Assembly (NCBI GenBank): GCA_903970515.1
Contig: CAJCJA010000002.1
Location: 1 to 64,000, forward strand
DNA: 64,000 nucleotides
Source of the DNA: Candidatus Saccharibacteria bacterium CG_4_10_14_0_2_um_filter_52_9
Lineage (GTDB): Bacteria > Actinomycetota > Acidimicrobiia > Acidimicrobiales > RAAP-2
Direction: 5' to 3'
Position 1 is the first letter of the stretch. Every line of letters begins with the position of its first letter. The notes under the pieces are model-generated. The model saw only the letters and a list, made by a program, of their open reading frames with translations. It had not been told where the DNA came from and made no database searches. Positions 17,508-25,805 of this stretch are shown here, in pieces. Both the position numbers and the translations under genes were made by a program.

Positions 17508-17696
17508 GTGTCTGATTATTCCAACGAGAGCGTGATCGCGATTGAAAACACGCTTAACGAGGTCGACCGAGCGCTCGAGCGCCTACGCGTGGGTACCTAT
17601 CGAACGTGTCAGGTGTGCGACGCGCCCATCGACGACGCCGAACTCGTGAAGAACCCGTTGTTGGCCAACTGTCGCGCGCACCCTGAACTCTCCTGA
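17508..17696 (+). CDS. Small DksA/TraR-like zinc-finger protein
   Basis: 62 residues. A short helical part (SVIAIENTLNEVDRALERLR) is followed by GTYRTCQVCDAPID. The finger has spacing C-x2-C-x17-C-x2-H, the DksA/TraR arrangement with the last Cys replaced by His. The protein is much shorter than DksA and lacks its coiled-coil tip, so action on RNA polymerase cannot be assumed. Starts at GTG 17508 or TTG 17499 are both possible. It is divergent from xthA. Confidence 0.7.
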   Translation: MSDYSNESVIAIENTLNEVDRALERLRVGTYRTCQVCDAPIDDAELVKNPLLANCRAHPELS

Positions 17697-17749
17697 TCAA
17701 CCGGTACTGAACGTAGTGGTGTCAGCCGAAGTGCAGCGACCGCACAGCC

Positions 17750-18166
17750 CTACTTCTTGGTCGCCCAGAACAACTCGGCGATCGCGTCGATCTCGCTGAG
17801 CAGCCGATCGGCGACGACGACGTCGTTGGTCTTCTTCGATTCACCGGCCGACTTGGTCGCCATCCAGAACAGGTCGTGCAGGTTCGGGAACTCCTTCAGG
17901 TGTTCGACCTTGAAGTAGTCCGTCCACAGCACCCACAGGTGGTGCTTGACGAGATCGGCGCGCTCTTCTTTGATGATGGTGGCACGCACCTTGAAGTCAG
18001 GGTCGCTCGAGGCGTTGTACTTCTCCATGCAGGCCTTGACTGACTGCGCTTCGAGCTTCGCCTGGGCGGGGTCGTACACACCGCAGGGAAGGTCGCAGTG
18101 CGCCGAGACGCAAAGAGGTTCGATGTGCTTGTCGAGTACTGCGTTGATTCGGGAAAGAAGCGTCAT
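17750..18166 (-). CDS. sodN: Nickel superoxide dismutase
   Basis: 138 residues. A 22-residue leader (MTLLSRINAVLDKHIEPLCV plus Ser-Ala) precedes the nickel hook HCDLPCGVYDPAQ. Cleavage before His23 would expose His1, Cys2 and Cys6, the Ni ligands known for this family. The rest matches the four-helix SodN subunit (for example WVLWTDYFKVEHLKEFPNL). The enzyme dismutes superoxide as a hexamer. An extended frame to 18322 exists, but the leader begins naturally at 18166, after an AAAGG. The maturation protease gene is divergent about 90 bases away. Confidence 0.95.
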   Translation of the reverse strand: MTLLSRINAVLDKHIEPLCVSAHCDLPCGVYDPAQAKLEAQSVKACMEKYNASSDPDFKVRATIIKEERADLVKHHLWVLWTDYFKVEHLKEFPNLHDLFWMATKSAGESKKTNDVVVADRLLSEIDAIAELFWATKK

Positions 18167-18257
18167 GGCTTCGCCTTTCGAATGTCGTGGCCCGTGGTCC
18201 CGAGGCCTTTTGTCTCCTTCGAAGATTAGCGAGCGTGTGCCGATATCGTTCAATTTC

Positions 18258-18554
18258 GTGGTAGTCATCCTTCGGATCCTTCTTCGCCGATTTGAGGTCG
18301 AGGGGCCTTCCATGCTGCCCACCTACCTACCGGGCGAGCGACTGACCGCCATTCGCCGATGGCGCGCCGTGAAGGTCGGCGACGTGGTGGTGCTGCGCGA
18401 TCCGCGCGATCGAGATCGTTGGATCATCAAGCGCTGCGCGCGAAAAGAGGGGCGGATGCTCGACCTTCGAGGGGACAACCCCGACGGGTCCACCGATTCG
18501 CGAGAATTCGGACTCGTCGAACAAAAGCTCGTTCGCTGGATCGTGCTGCCCTGA
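18258..18554 (+). CDS. sodX: Nickel-SOD maturation protease (S26 signal-peptidase family)
   Basis: About 98 residues. RRFEVEGPSMLPTYLPGERL carries the S26 nucleophile Ser in GPSM, and RWIIKRCARK carries the general-base Lys. GDNPDGSTDSREFG is the S26 C-terminal signature. In actinobacteria this protease is encoded beside sodN and is thought to remove the SodN leader to expose the nickel hook. The start is uncertain (GTG 18258 or GTG 18237; neither has a clear ribosome binding site). It is divergent from sodN. Confidence 0.85.
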   Translation: MVVILRILLRRFEVEGPSMLPTYLPGERLTAIRRWRAVKVGDVVVLRDPRDRDRWIIKRCARKEGRMLDLRGDNPDGSTDSREFGLVEQKLVRWIVLP

Positions 18555-18640
18555 AATCGTCGTTGAGCAGCAATTTTGCCGCTGGTGGCCCCTCGTGCCG
18601 CGACCTTATTAATAGGTCCGTTCACCGGTATGCTCGCCCC

Positions 18641-19858
18641 GTGGCTCGTCTCTGCGTTCTCTCGTATCACACCTCGCCCCTGGCCCAGCCCGGCACCGGC
18701 GACGGCGGAGGAATGAACGTCTACGTCCGCGAGCTCTCGAGCGCATTGGCTCGTTTGGGCCACGAGGTCGACGTCTACACGCGTCGCGACAGTACCCACG
18801 CGAGCGACGTCGTGGACGTCGAACCCGGGCTTCGGGTCCACCACGTCAGCGCCGGACCCGTGGCGCCACTCGAACGCGACGAATTGGCGAATCACGTCAA
18901 GGAATTCACCGACGCCGTCGCCGCGTCGTTTCGCAGCGACGGGGTGCCCGACGCCATCCACGCGAACTACTGGCTGAGCGGTCTCGTGGGACATCGTCTT
19001 AAGCACGAGCTCAACATCCCGCTCATCATGACCTTTCACACCCTCGAGCGAGTGAAGGCCGACCATTTCGAGGCCGAATCAGAGGAGCGAGCTCTCCAAG
19101 AGGCGGCGATTTTCGCTTGCGCCGACGCCGTGCTCGCCAGCTGCGAGGTGGAGGCGGAACAGTTCGTCACGTTCTACGACGCCGATCCGCGTCGCGTGCA
19201 CGTCGTGCCCCTGGGCGTCGAGCACGCGTTCTTTGCGCCGGGGTATCGGCCCCAGGCTCGACGCGCACTCGGCCTCGACGGCATCGAGACGATGCTGCTC
19301 TTCGTCGGACGTTTGCAAGCCCTCAAGGGCGTCGACCTCGCGCTCGAGACGCTGATCGAACTTCGCTCGCGAGGTCGCAACGCCATGCTCGCGGTCGTCG
19401 GGGGACCGTCGGGATCCCAGGGACGCGGCACGCTCGCCCAGTTGCATAGTCGCGTCGCGGACGCGGGCGTGATCGAGCACGTGCGTTTCGTCGCACCCCA
19501 GGGACACCAACTTCTTTCGACGTGGATGCGCGCGGCGGACGTCACCCTCGTACCGAGTCGCTCGGAGAGTTTTGGGCTCGTCGCGCTCGAGTCCTCGGCG
19601 TGCGGTACGCCGGTCGTCGCGAGCAACGTTGGCGGCCTCATGACGCTGATTGAGCCAGGCGTGAACGGCTTCTTGGTGAGCGAGCGCGACGAGCACGCCT
19701 GGGCCGACGCGGTCGAGGTGGCGCTCACTCCCGAGACGACGACCGCCATGAGCAATGACGCAGTGTTGCTCGCGCGAAAGTACACGTGGCGGGCGGCGGC
19801 GGCGTCGCTGGCGGGACTCATGGAGCAGCTCGCGGCGTCGGGTCTCGTGTCCTGCTAG
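18641..19858 (+). CDS. mshA: D-inositol-3-phosphate glycosyltransferase (mycothiol synthesis)
   Basis: 405 residues, GT-B family 4. The N-terminal VLSYHTSPLAQPGTGDGGG with MNVYVREL is diagnostic for MshA, which joins N-acetylglucosamine from UDP-GlcNAc to inositol 3-phosphate as the first step of mycothiol. The C-terminal half has the donor-site signatures LLFVGRLQALKGVD and SRSESFGLVALESSACGTPV. GTG 18641 starts exactly at the conserved first strand. The downstream YbjN-domain gene begins immediately after the stop, the same order as in mycobacteria. Confidence 0.93.
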   Translation: MARLCVLSYHTSPLAQPGTGDGGGMNVYVRELSSALARLGHEVDVYTRRDSTHASDVVDVEPGLRVHHVSAGPVAPLERDELANHVKEFTDAVAASFRSDGVPDAIHANYWLSGLVGHRLKHELNIPLIMTFHTLERVKADHFEAESEERALQEAAIFACADAVLASCEVEAEQFVTFYDADPRRVHVVPLGVEHAFFAPGYRPQARRALGLDGIETMLLFVGRLQALKGVDLALETLIELRSRGRNAMLAVVGGPSGSQGRGTLAQLHSRVADAGVIEHVRFVAPQGHQLLSTWMRAADVTLVPSRSESFGLVALESSACGTPVVASNVGGLMTLIEPGVNGFLVSERDEHAWADAVEVALTPETTTAMSNDAVLLARKYTWRAAAASLAGLMEQLAASGLVSC

Positions 19859-20350
19859 ATGCGCGCACCTATTGGCGACGCTGACGCGCCCGAGCAACTC
19901 GACGCCGTCATCAAAGAGTGGGCGCGGCTCTGGCACGCGAATGGATTTGTCGCCGACGTCGAGCACGCAAGCCACAGCGACAACAAGGGCCAGTATCACT
20001 GGATGATCAGGCTTCGCGGCGAGGAAAAAGACGTCATTGCGTTGTGGTTGACGTTGCGCCAGCGCACCGTGCACGTCGAGACCCAGGTGATGCCCGCGCC
20101 CGAAGAGAACCTCGAGACGCTGTACAAATTTCTCTTGGTGAAGAACGCCGAACTGCGCGAACTGCACCTCGCGATTGGCCCCGAAGAGGGGATCTACCTC
20201 CTCGGCCAAGTCCCCATTGGTGAAGTCACACTCGAGCGACTCGACGAGATCGTTGGGGCGACGATGCAGTACGTTGACGAGATCTTTCCGACCGCGATGT
20301 CACTGGGACTGAGTTCGTTGTATCGACGTCGTCGACGCAACCCTTTGTGA
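19859..20350 (+). CDS. YbjN-domain protein
   Basis: 163 residues of the YbjN/type III chaperone-like fold, with an N-terminal helix (LDAVIKEWARLW), a strand-rich middle (TVHVETQVMPAPEENLETLY) and the typical end VTLERLDEIVGATMQYVDE. The start codon abuts the mshA stop, so it is in the same operon. The mshA-ybjN pairing is conserved in actinobacteria, but its reason is unknown. A role as a chaperone or regulator is speculation. Confidence 0.8.
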   Translation: MRAPIGDADAPEQLDAVIKEWARLWHANGFVADVEHASHSDNKGQYHWMIRLRGEEKDVIALWLTLRQRTVHVETQVMPAPEENLETLYKFLLVKNAELRELHLAIGPEEGIYLLGQVPIGEVTLERLDEIVGATMQYVDEIFPTAMSLGLSSLYRRRRRNPL

Positions 20351-20399
20351 ACCGGCTTCATCCCTAGGGACTTCGAGGGGCACCTTGTAGCCTTGTCGC

Positions 20400-21206
20400 A
20401 TGTCATTTGCGCTGGTGATCGTCGGTGGTGGTCGAATGGGTAGCGCTCTCGCCGAGGGTCTCCTCGCCGCGCAATGGTGCGAGCCCAGCGCCCTCGCGAT
20501 CATCGAGCCGTCCTCGGGTCAACGCGACATCCTCGCCACGCAGTTTGGTGACTCGACGGTGCTCGCGTCACTCGAGCTCGAGCACGTCGACGAATCGAGC
20601 GGTGTGCTCTTGTGCGTGAAACCGGATCACGCGGACGCGGCGCTGCGCAGTGTCGCCGCCGTCGGGGCTTCGCGAGTGTTGTCGGTCGTGGCCGGTCTCT
20701 CGACGGCGCGCATCGAGTCGAACTTCGTCGTCCCGGTCGCGGTGATTCGAGCGATGCCCAACACGCCGGTGCTCGTGCGAAAGGGGGTCAGCGCCATCGC
20801 GGGAGGTGCGCACGTGACGAGTGACGACCTCAACTGGGCCGAGTCGATCCTCGGCGCCGTGGGTAGCGTGCTTCGGGTGAGTGAACGAAACATCGACGTG
20901 GTGACGGGTCTGTCCGGATCGGGGCCCGCGTACTTCTATCTGGTGATCGAGGCGTTGATTGACGCGGGCGTGCACCAGGGCTTGACGCGCGAGGTATCGC
21001 GTCAACTCGTCGTGGGCACCTTCGAGGGTTCGGCTGCGCTCTTGAACGAGACGGGCGAGACGCCCGAGGAGCTTCGAGCCCAAGTCACCTCGCCTGGTGG
21101 CACGACCGCCGCGGGGCTTCGCGTCCTCGAAGGTCGCGCCGTGCGTGCGGCGTTGCTCGATGCGGTCGCCGCCGCCGTCGAGCGCAGTCGCCAGTTGGGG
21201 CGCTAG
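20400..21206 (+). CDS. proC: Pyrroline-5-carboxylate reductase
   Basis: 268 residues. The N-terminal Rossmann motif IVGGGRMGSALAEGLL binds NAD(P)H. VIRAMPNTPVLVRKGVSA and LSGSGPAYFYLVIEALIDAG are ProC signatures, and TSPGGTTAAGLRVLE is the C-terminal proline-site motif. The enzyme catalyses the last step of proline synthesis. It lies between the mshA pair and rex, as in several actinobacteria. Confidence 0.95.
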   Translation: MSFALVIVGGGRMGSALAEGLLAAQWCEPSALAIIEPSSGQRDILATQFGDSTVLASLELEHVDESSGVLLCVKPDHADAALRSVAAVGASRVLSVVAGLSTARIESNFVVPVAVIRAMPNTPVLVRKGVSAIAGGAHVTSDDLNWAESILGAVGSVLRVSERNIDVVTGLSGSGPAYFYLVIEALIDAGVHQGLTREVSRQLVVGTFEGSAALLNETGETPEELRAQVTSPGGTTAAGLRVLEGRAVRAALLDAVAAAVERSRQLGR

Positions 21207-21229
21207 GAAGTTTTAGTAACGTTCCGGAG

Positions 21230-21919
21230 ATGGCGACCCCCCGTCTGCGCCCACGAAAGTTGTCCGAGCCAACGATTGCCCGATTGCCGGTCTATCAACG
21301 CATCGCCGAGGGTTGGCTCGCGCGCGGCCAGCACCGCATCGATTCCCAGCAGATCGCCGAATTAGCCGGCGTCACCGCGACGACGGTGCGTCGCGACCTC
21401 GCGGGTTTAGGCACGCTCGGGACTCGCGGGGCGGGCTATGACGTCAGTGTCCTCAACGACCGTATCGGTGAAGCGCTCGGTCACGACCGCAAGTACGACG
21501 TCGTCGTGGTCGGCATTGGCAATCTCGGCCGCGCACTCGTCAACTCGACGAACTTCTTGATCCGAGGTGCGCAGTTGGCCGCCCTCTACGACATCGACCC
21601 CGAGGTCGTGGGTACCGAGGTCGCCGGTCACGTCGTGCGCGCGCTGGACGGTCCGATCGAACCCGCCACCGTCGGGGTCATCTGCGTGCCGGCGTCCGCC
21701 GCACAAGAGGTTGCCGATCACCTCGTGGCCGCCCAGATCCACGGCTTGCTTAATTTCGCGCCACAAGTCATCACGACCCCGCTGGGCACGGCGGTGCACT
21801 ACGTGGACTTTTCGATCGAATTGCAGATCCTGATGTACCACCTCAACAACGGCACCGGTCCCCTTGGCGGAGGATTGCTGCATTCGCTCGGTATCGCGAG
21901 TCCTCTTCGCGGCACGTAG
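21230..21919 (+). CDS. rex: Redox-sensing transcriptional repressor Rex
   Basis: 229 residues. An N-terminal winged helix (ISQQIAELAG-type recognition region, here SQQIAELAGVTATTVRRDL) is followed by a Rossmann domain VVVGIGNLGRALVNS and the C-terminal swapped helix. Rex senses the NADH/NAD+ ratio and represses respiratory genes when NAD+ is high. Its position directly before hemA and in the same window as nuo and bcc-aa3 genes fits that regulon, although no clear TTGTGA-type Rex operator was recognised by eye. Confidence 0.94.
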   Translation: MATPRLRPRKLSEPTIARLPVYQRIAEGWLARGQHRIDSQQIAELAGVTATTVRRDLAGLGTLGTRGAGYDVSVLNDRIGEALGHDRKYDVVVVGIGNLGRALVNSTNFLIRGAQLAALYDIDPEVVGTEVAGHVVRALDGPIEPATVGVICVPASAAQEVADHLVAAQIHGLLNFAPQVITTPLGTAVHYVDFSIELQILMYHLNNGTGPLGGGLLHSLGIASPLRGT

Positions 21920-21943
21920 CATTGTCTCCAACATGGAGAACTC

Positions 21944-23206
21944 GTGGCACTGATCTCATTGGGCATTGATCACGAGCACGCGTCTCTCGACCTGGTCGAA
22001 CTCGTCACGGTGCCCGAGCACGAGTGGAGCAAGGTACTGCGCACGCTGATCAGCCAGCGCAATATTCACGAGGCGGTCTTCGTCTCGACGTGTCTTCGCA
22101 CCGAGGTCGTCGCCGTGATCGACCGCTTCCACGGGGCGATTGATGAGATTACTGAGACCCTGGCGGAGGCGACCCACGTTCCCGCGGCGCAGTTCCAAGA
22201 GAAGTTGACGGTGCACTTCGATCGCGGTGTCGCGACGCACCTCTTCAGTGTCGCCGCCGGACTGCGATCGGTCGTGCCCGGGGAATTCGAGATCCTCGGA
22301 CAGTTGCGACGCGCCCTCGAACTCGCCCAGGAAGAGCACACCGCGGGCGCCGAATTGACAGAGTTGTTCCAGCGCGCCCTCGCGAGTGGACGTCGCGTGC
22401 GAGCGGAGACCAACATCTCGCGCGGCACGACGAGTTTCGCGCAAGCCGCGGTGACCATGTCGCTCGAGGAGTTGGGTGCCGACGTGCGCGACGCAGACGT
22501 CGTCGTCGTGGGGGCGGGTCAGTTGGCATCGGGCGTGGTGAAGAACCTATTGAGTTCCTCCACGTATCTGCGCAAGGTGACGATCGCGAATCGCTCCGAG
22601 GAGCGCGCAGCCTCACTGCGCGCCGACGTCGACGACCCCCGACTCCACGTCGCGCGCTTCGAAGAACTCGTCGACGAACTTCGCTCGTCGCGACTTGCGA
22701 TAGTCGCGGTCGAAGTACCTTCGCCGATCATCACGCGTGACGATGTCGCGGCGCTCGCACATCCGTTGCTGATTGTCGACTTGGGCGTGCCGCGGGCGGT
22801 CGAGAGTGGTGTCGACGACGTGACCCACGTGCGGCGTATCGACATTGGCGATCTCCAGCGTCGCGTGGAGCGCGCAATCGACCTGCGCCACGAGGCCGCT
22901 GACGACGCCCAAGGAATCGTCGACGCGGACGTGGAGAAGTATCTGAGCGACCAACGAGCGAGGGGCGCCGCGGTGATCGTCAGTGAACTGCGCGAGTACT
23001 TCGACGAGATTGTCGACGGCGAACTCCTCAGGCGCGAGTCGGAATTGGGTGAACTGAGCGACGGGCAGCGTGAGAGGGTTCGCTCACTCATACGTTCGGT
23101 CGTCGCGAAGATCGCGCACCGCCCGACGGTGGCCTTGAAAGAGGCGGCGGGGACCGATCAAGGAATACGACTCAACGAGGCGACACGCTCACTCTTTGAT
23201 CTATGA
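21944..23206 (+). CDS. hemA: Glutamyl-tRNA reductase
   Basis: 420 residues. It reduces glutamyl-tRNA to glutamate-1-semialdehyde, the first committed step of C5 heme synthesis. It shows the catalytic Cys in VSTCLRTEVV, an NADPH-binding VVVGAGQLASGVV, IANRSEERA and a C-terminal dimerisation helix region. GTG 21944 has GGAG six bases upstream. The stop overlaps the hemC ATG (ATGA). Confidence 0.95.
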   Translation: MALISLGIDHEHASLDLVELVTVPEHEWSKVLRTLISQRNIHEAVFVSTCLRTEVVAVIDRFHGAIDEITETLAEATHVPAAQFQEKLTVHFDRGVATHLFSVAAGLRSVVPGEFEILGQLRRALELAQEEHTAGAELTELFQRALASGRRVRAETNISRGTTSFAQAAVTMSLEELGADVRDADVVVVGAGQLASGVVKNLLSSSTYLRKVTIANRSEERAASLRADVDDPRLHVARFEELVDELRSSRLAIVAVEVPSPIITRDDVAALAHPLLIVDLGVPRAVESGVDDVTHVRRIDIGDLQRRVERAIDLRHEAADDAQGIVDADVEKYLSDQRARGAAVIVSELREYFDEIVDGELLRRESELGELSDGQRERVRSLIRSVVAKIAHRPTVALKEAAGTDQGIRLNEATRSLFDL

Positions 23207-24108
23207 CCAGCCTGCGACTCGCGACGCGCAAGTCGCCTCTCGCGCTGCTCCAGGCACACATCGTCAAGGACCTCCTCGAACGGCACGGAGTACTCGCGGA
23301 ACTCGTCGCACTTGAGACGAGCGGGGATCAACGCCTCGACGTGCCCCTCGCGCAAATGGGAGGCGAAGGCGTCTTCGCCGTCGAGATTCAGCGCGCGGTC
23401 CTGCGAGGCGACGCCGACGTCGCCGTGCATAGTGCGAAGGATCTACCGAGTGAGTCACCCGACGGATTGATGCTCGCGTGCGTGCCTGAACGCCTTGACC
23501 CCGCCGACGTGTTGGTGGGGCGCTCCCTCGCGGGACTTGGTCCGGGTGCGACGGTCGCGACGGGTTCGCCGCGTCGTCGCGCGTTGCTACTCGAGCGGCG
23601 ACCAGATCTGCACATCGTCGAATTGCGCGGGAACATGGCGAGTCGACTCGCGGCGCCGGGCCGCAACGGCGTCGACGCGGTGGTCGCGGCGGCCGCGGCG
23701 CTCGAGCGACTGGGTTCGAGCGCGCTGTGCGCGCAGCGTCTCGACGAGTCCTGGTTCGTCCCCCAAGTCGGACAAGGCGCGCTCGCCCTCGAGGCGCGTA
23801 TGGACGACCTCGCGACGTTGATGCTGCTCGCAGAGATCAACGACGAGGACGCGTTCGCCTGCGTGCTCGCCGAGCGCGCGTTTCTTCGCGAACTTGGCGT
23901 CGGTTGTTCCATCCCCGCCGGCGCGTACGCACGGATCACCGACGACGTGCTCGAGATGAGCGCCGTGATGATCGCGAGTGACGGCTCGAGGAGCGTGCGT
24001 GGCATTGCTCGTGGCACTCGTCACGAGCCCTTAGGCACTCGACTTGCTCTTCACCTACGCGATGAACAGGGCGGTGGATCCTTGCCCGGTTGGGACCGCG
24101 ACACGTGA
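23203..24108 (+). CDS. hemC: Porphobilinogen deaminase (hydroxymethylbilane synthase)
   Basis: 301 residues. It begins with the family motif LRLATRKSPLALLQAHIV. VHSAKDLPSE, TGSPRRRALL and ELRGNMASRL are substrate-binding regions, and GVGCSIPAGAYA holds the Cys that carries the dipyrromethane cofactor. It couples four porphobilinogens into hydroxymethylbilane. It overlaps hemA by four bases at the start and hemD by four bases (GTGA) at the end. Confidence 0.95.
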   Translation: MTSLRLATRKSPLALLQAHIVKDLLERHGVLAELVALETSGDQRLDVPLAQMGGEGVFAVEIQRAVLRGDADVAVHSAKDLPSESPDGLMLACVPERLDPADVLVGRSLAGLGPGATVATGSPRRRALLLERRPDLHIVELRGNMASRLAAPGRNGVDAVVAAAAALERLGSSALCAQRLDESWFVPQVGQGALALEARMDDLATLMLLAEINDEDAFACVLAERAFLRELGVGCSIPAGAYARITDDVLEMSAVMIASDGSRSVRGIARGTRHEPLGTRLALHLRDEQGGGSLPGWDRDT

Positions 24109-24782
24109 ACATCGTGCTCACGCGAGAGAGCGGCATGAACGGCGAACTGCGAGGTTTCACCCCGCCATCGGCGCTCGTGAAGGAGGTGCCGCTCACGAGG
24201 ACCGAGTACCGGCGTCTCGGTGACGTGAAAGGGCAACTCGAAGCCTCGGGTCACTACGGAACCTTCGCCTCGCTCGTCGTCACGAGCACGCGAAGCGGCG
24301 ACTACGTCGAGACCGCGATGCAGTCGCTCAAGCGCGGTGCCGCAGTGTTCAGTGTGGGACGCGCGACGACGAGACTGCTGTTAGGACGAGGCATCACGGT
24401 AACGGGTGAGGCGGCGTCGACGTCGAAGGATCTCGCCGACTTCATTCGTCGCGGACCGGTCTTAGTGCTCGGAGCCGCGCTGATGCGCTCCGAGCTGCCC
24501 GACGCGCTGCGTGAGCGAGAACTCGAGGTCGTGCACGTCACGTGTTATGAGACCGTGCCGGTCGAATTGAGCGATTTCGCCAAGGAGGCGATTTTGAGCG
24601 CGGATGTGGTGTTCATAGGGGCGCCGTCCGCGTGGCTCGTCGCACGCGACTTTGTCGCCGCGTCCGCGTGGGTCGTCGTACCGGGCACGACGACCGGCGA
24701 CGTCGTGCGTAGCGATCACGAACAGGTCCTCGAAGGTTGGGAACCTTCGATTCGCGAGGTACTCTCCTCACTCGAGTTCTGA
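24105..24782 (+). CDS. hemD: Uroporphyrinogen-III synthase
   Basis: 225 residues. This family is poorly conserved in sequence; the call rests on position between hemC and hemB, on size, and on the two-domain pattern of short strands and helices (VVTSTRSGDYVETAMQSL, VFSVGRATTRLLLGRG, VVHVTCYETVPV, VFIGAPSAWLVA). It closes hydroxymethylbilane to uroporphyrinogen III. GTG 24105 overlaps the hemC stop; a TTG at 24090 is less likely. Confidence 0.87.
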   Translation: MNIVLTRESGMNGELRGFTPPSALVKEVPLTRTEYRRLGDVKGQLEASGHYGTFASLVVTSTRSGDYVETAMQSLKRGAAVFSVGRATTRLLLGRGITVTGEAASTSKDLADFIRRGPVLVLGAALMRSELPDALRERELEVVHVTCYETVPVELSDFAKEAILSADVVFIGAPSAWLVARDFVAASAWVVVPGTTTGDVVRSDHEQVLEGWEPSIREVLSSLEF

Positions 24783-24824
24783 TTGCGCGAAGGTTGTCTC
24801 GGCGACCAGTAATAGGCTTGGGGC

Positions 24825-25805
24825 ATGTTTCCGAGCGAACGACCACGCCGCCTGCGTCGTACGCCGGCGCTGCGCCGACTCGTCGCCGAGACGACGCTAC
24901 GACCGAGCGATCTGGTCGCGCCGCTGTTCGTCGCCGAGGGTCGAAGCGAACCAACACCCATTGCGTCACTGCCCGGACACTTCCAACACACGCTCGACTC
25001 GCTTCGCAAAGAGGTGCACTCGCTCCAGTTGCGCGGGGTGGATTCGGTCATCCTCTTTGGCGTACCCGCCACCAAGGACGAGATCGGCTCGGGCGCGTGG
25101 GACCCCCACGGCATTGCCCAGATGGCTCTGCGTGCGTTGCGCGACGACGTCGGTGACGAGATGGTCATCATGGCCGACCTCTGTCTCGACGAGTACACGA
25201 CGCACGGGCACTGCGGAGTACTCGACGCGCACGGCAACGTCGACAACGACGCGACCCTCGAGCTCTACGCGAAAACCGCACTCGCCCAGGCGCACGCGGG
25301 GGCGGCGGTCGTCGCGCCGAGCGGGATGATGGACGGTCAGGTCGCGGCGATTCGCCGGACCCTCGACGCCGAGGGTTTCAGCGACGTGCTGATCATGGCC
25401 TACGCGGCGAAGTACGCCAGTGCGCTCTACGGACCTTTTCGTGAGGCCGTGGGGGTTCGAATCGCCGACGGCGGGGACCGGCGCGCCTATCAACAGGACT
25501 TCGCCAATCGACGCGAAGCGCTGCGCGAGGCGCGCGCGGACATCGAACAAGGTGCGGACATCGTCATGGTGAAACCCGCAACGACGTACCTCGACATCGT
25601 GAGCGACCTCCGTCGCGAACTCGACGTGCCGGTGTGCGCGTATCACGTGAGCGGGGAATACGCCATGGTGAAGGCGGCCGGTGCCAACGGGTGGCTCGAC
25701 GCTGACGCGCTGGCCCTCGAGCAGTTGACGGCGATTCGTCGCGCGGGTGCGGACTTCGTCCTCACCTACTTCGCGGGCGAGGTCGCCGAGGTGCTCGGGC
25801 GTTGA
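24825..25805 (+). CDS. hemB: Delta-aminolevulinic acid dehydratase (porphobilinogen synthase)
   Basis: 326 residues. It condenses two 5-aminolevulinates to porphobilinogen. Catalytic lysines are visible in AAKYASALYGPFREA and MVKPATTYLDIV. The metal site reads ADLCLDEYTTHGHCG, that is C, D, C where zinc-type enzymes have C, C, C. This mixed site makes strict zinc dependence doubtful. N-terminal RPRRLRRTPALRRLV is the usual arm. The stop overlaps the hemL TTG. Confidence 0.95.
   Translation: MFPSERPRRLRRTPALRRLVAETTLRPSDLVAPLFVAEGRSEPTPIASLPGHFQHTLDSLRKEVHSLQLRGVDSVILFGVPATKDEIGSGAWDPHGIAQMALRALRDDVGDEMVIMADLCLDEYTTHGHCGVLDAHGNVDNDATLELYAKTALAQAHAGAAVVAPSGMMDGQVAAIRRTLDAEGFSDVLIMAYAAKYASALYGPFREAVGVRIADGGDRRAYQQDFANRREALREARADIEQGADIVMVKPATTYLDIVSDLRRELDVPVCAYHVSGEYAMVKAAGANGWLDADALALEQLTAIRRAGADFVLTYFAGEVAEVLGR

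Noticed and set aside
19079-20209. 376-residue minus-strand open frame
   Set aside because: Antisense to mshA and the YbjN gene, both of which have clear family motifs.
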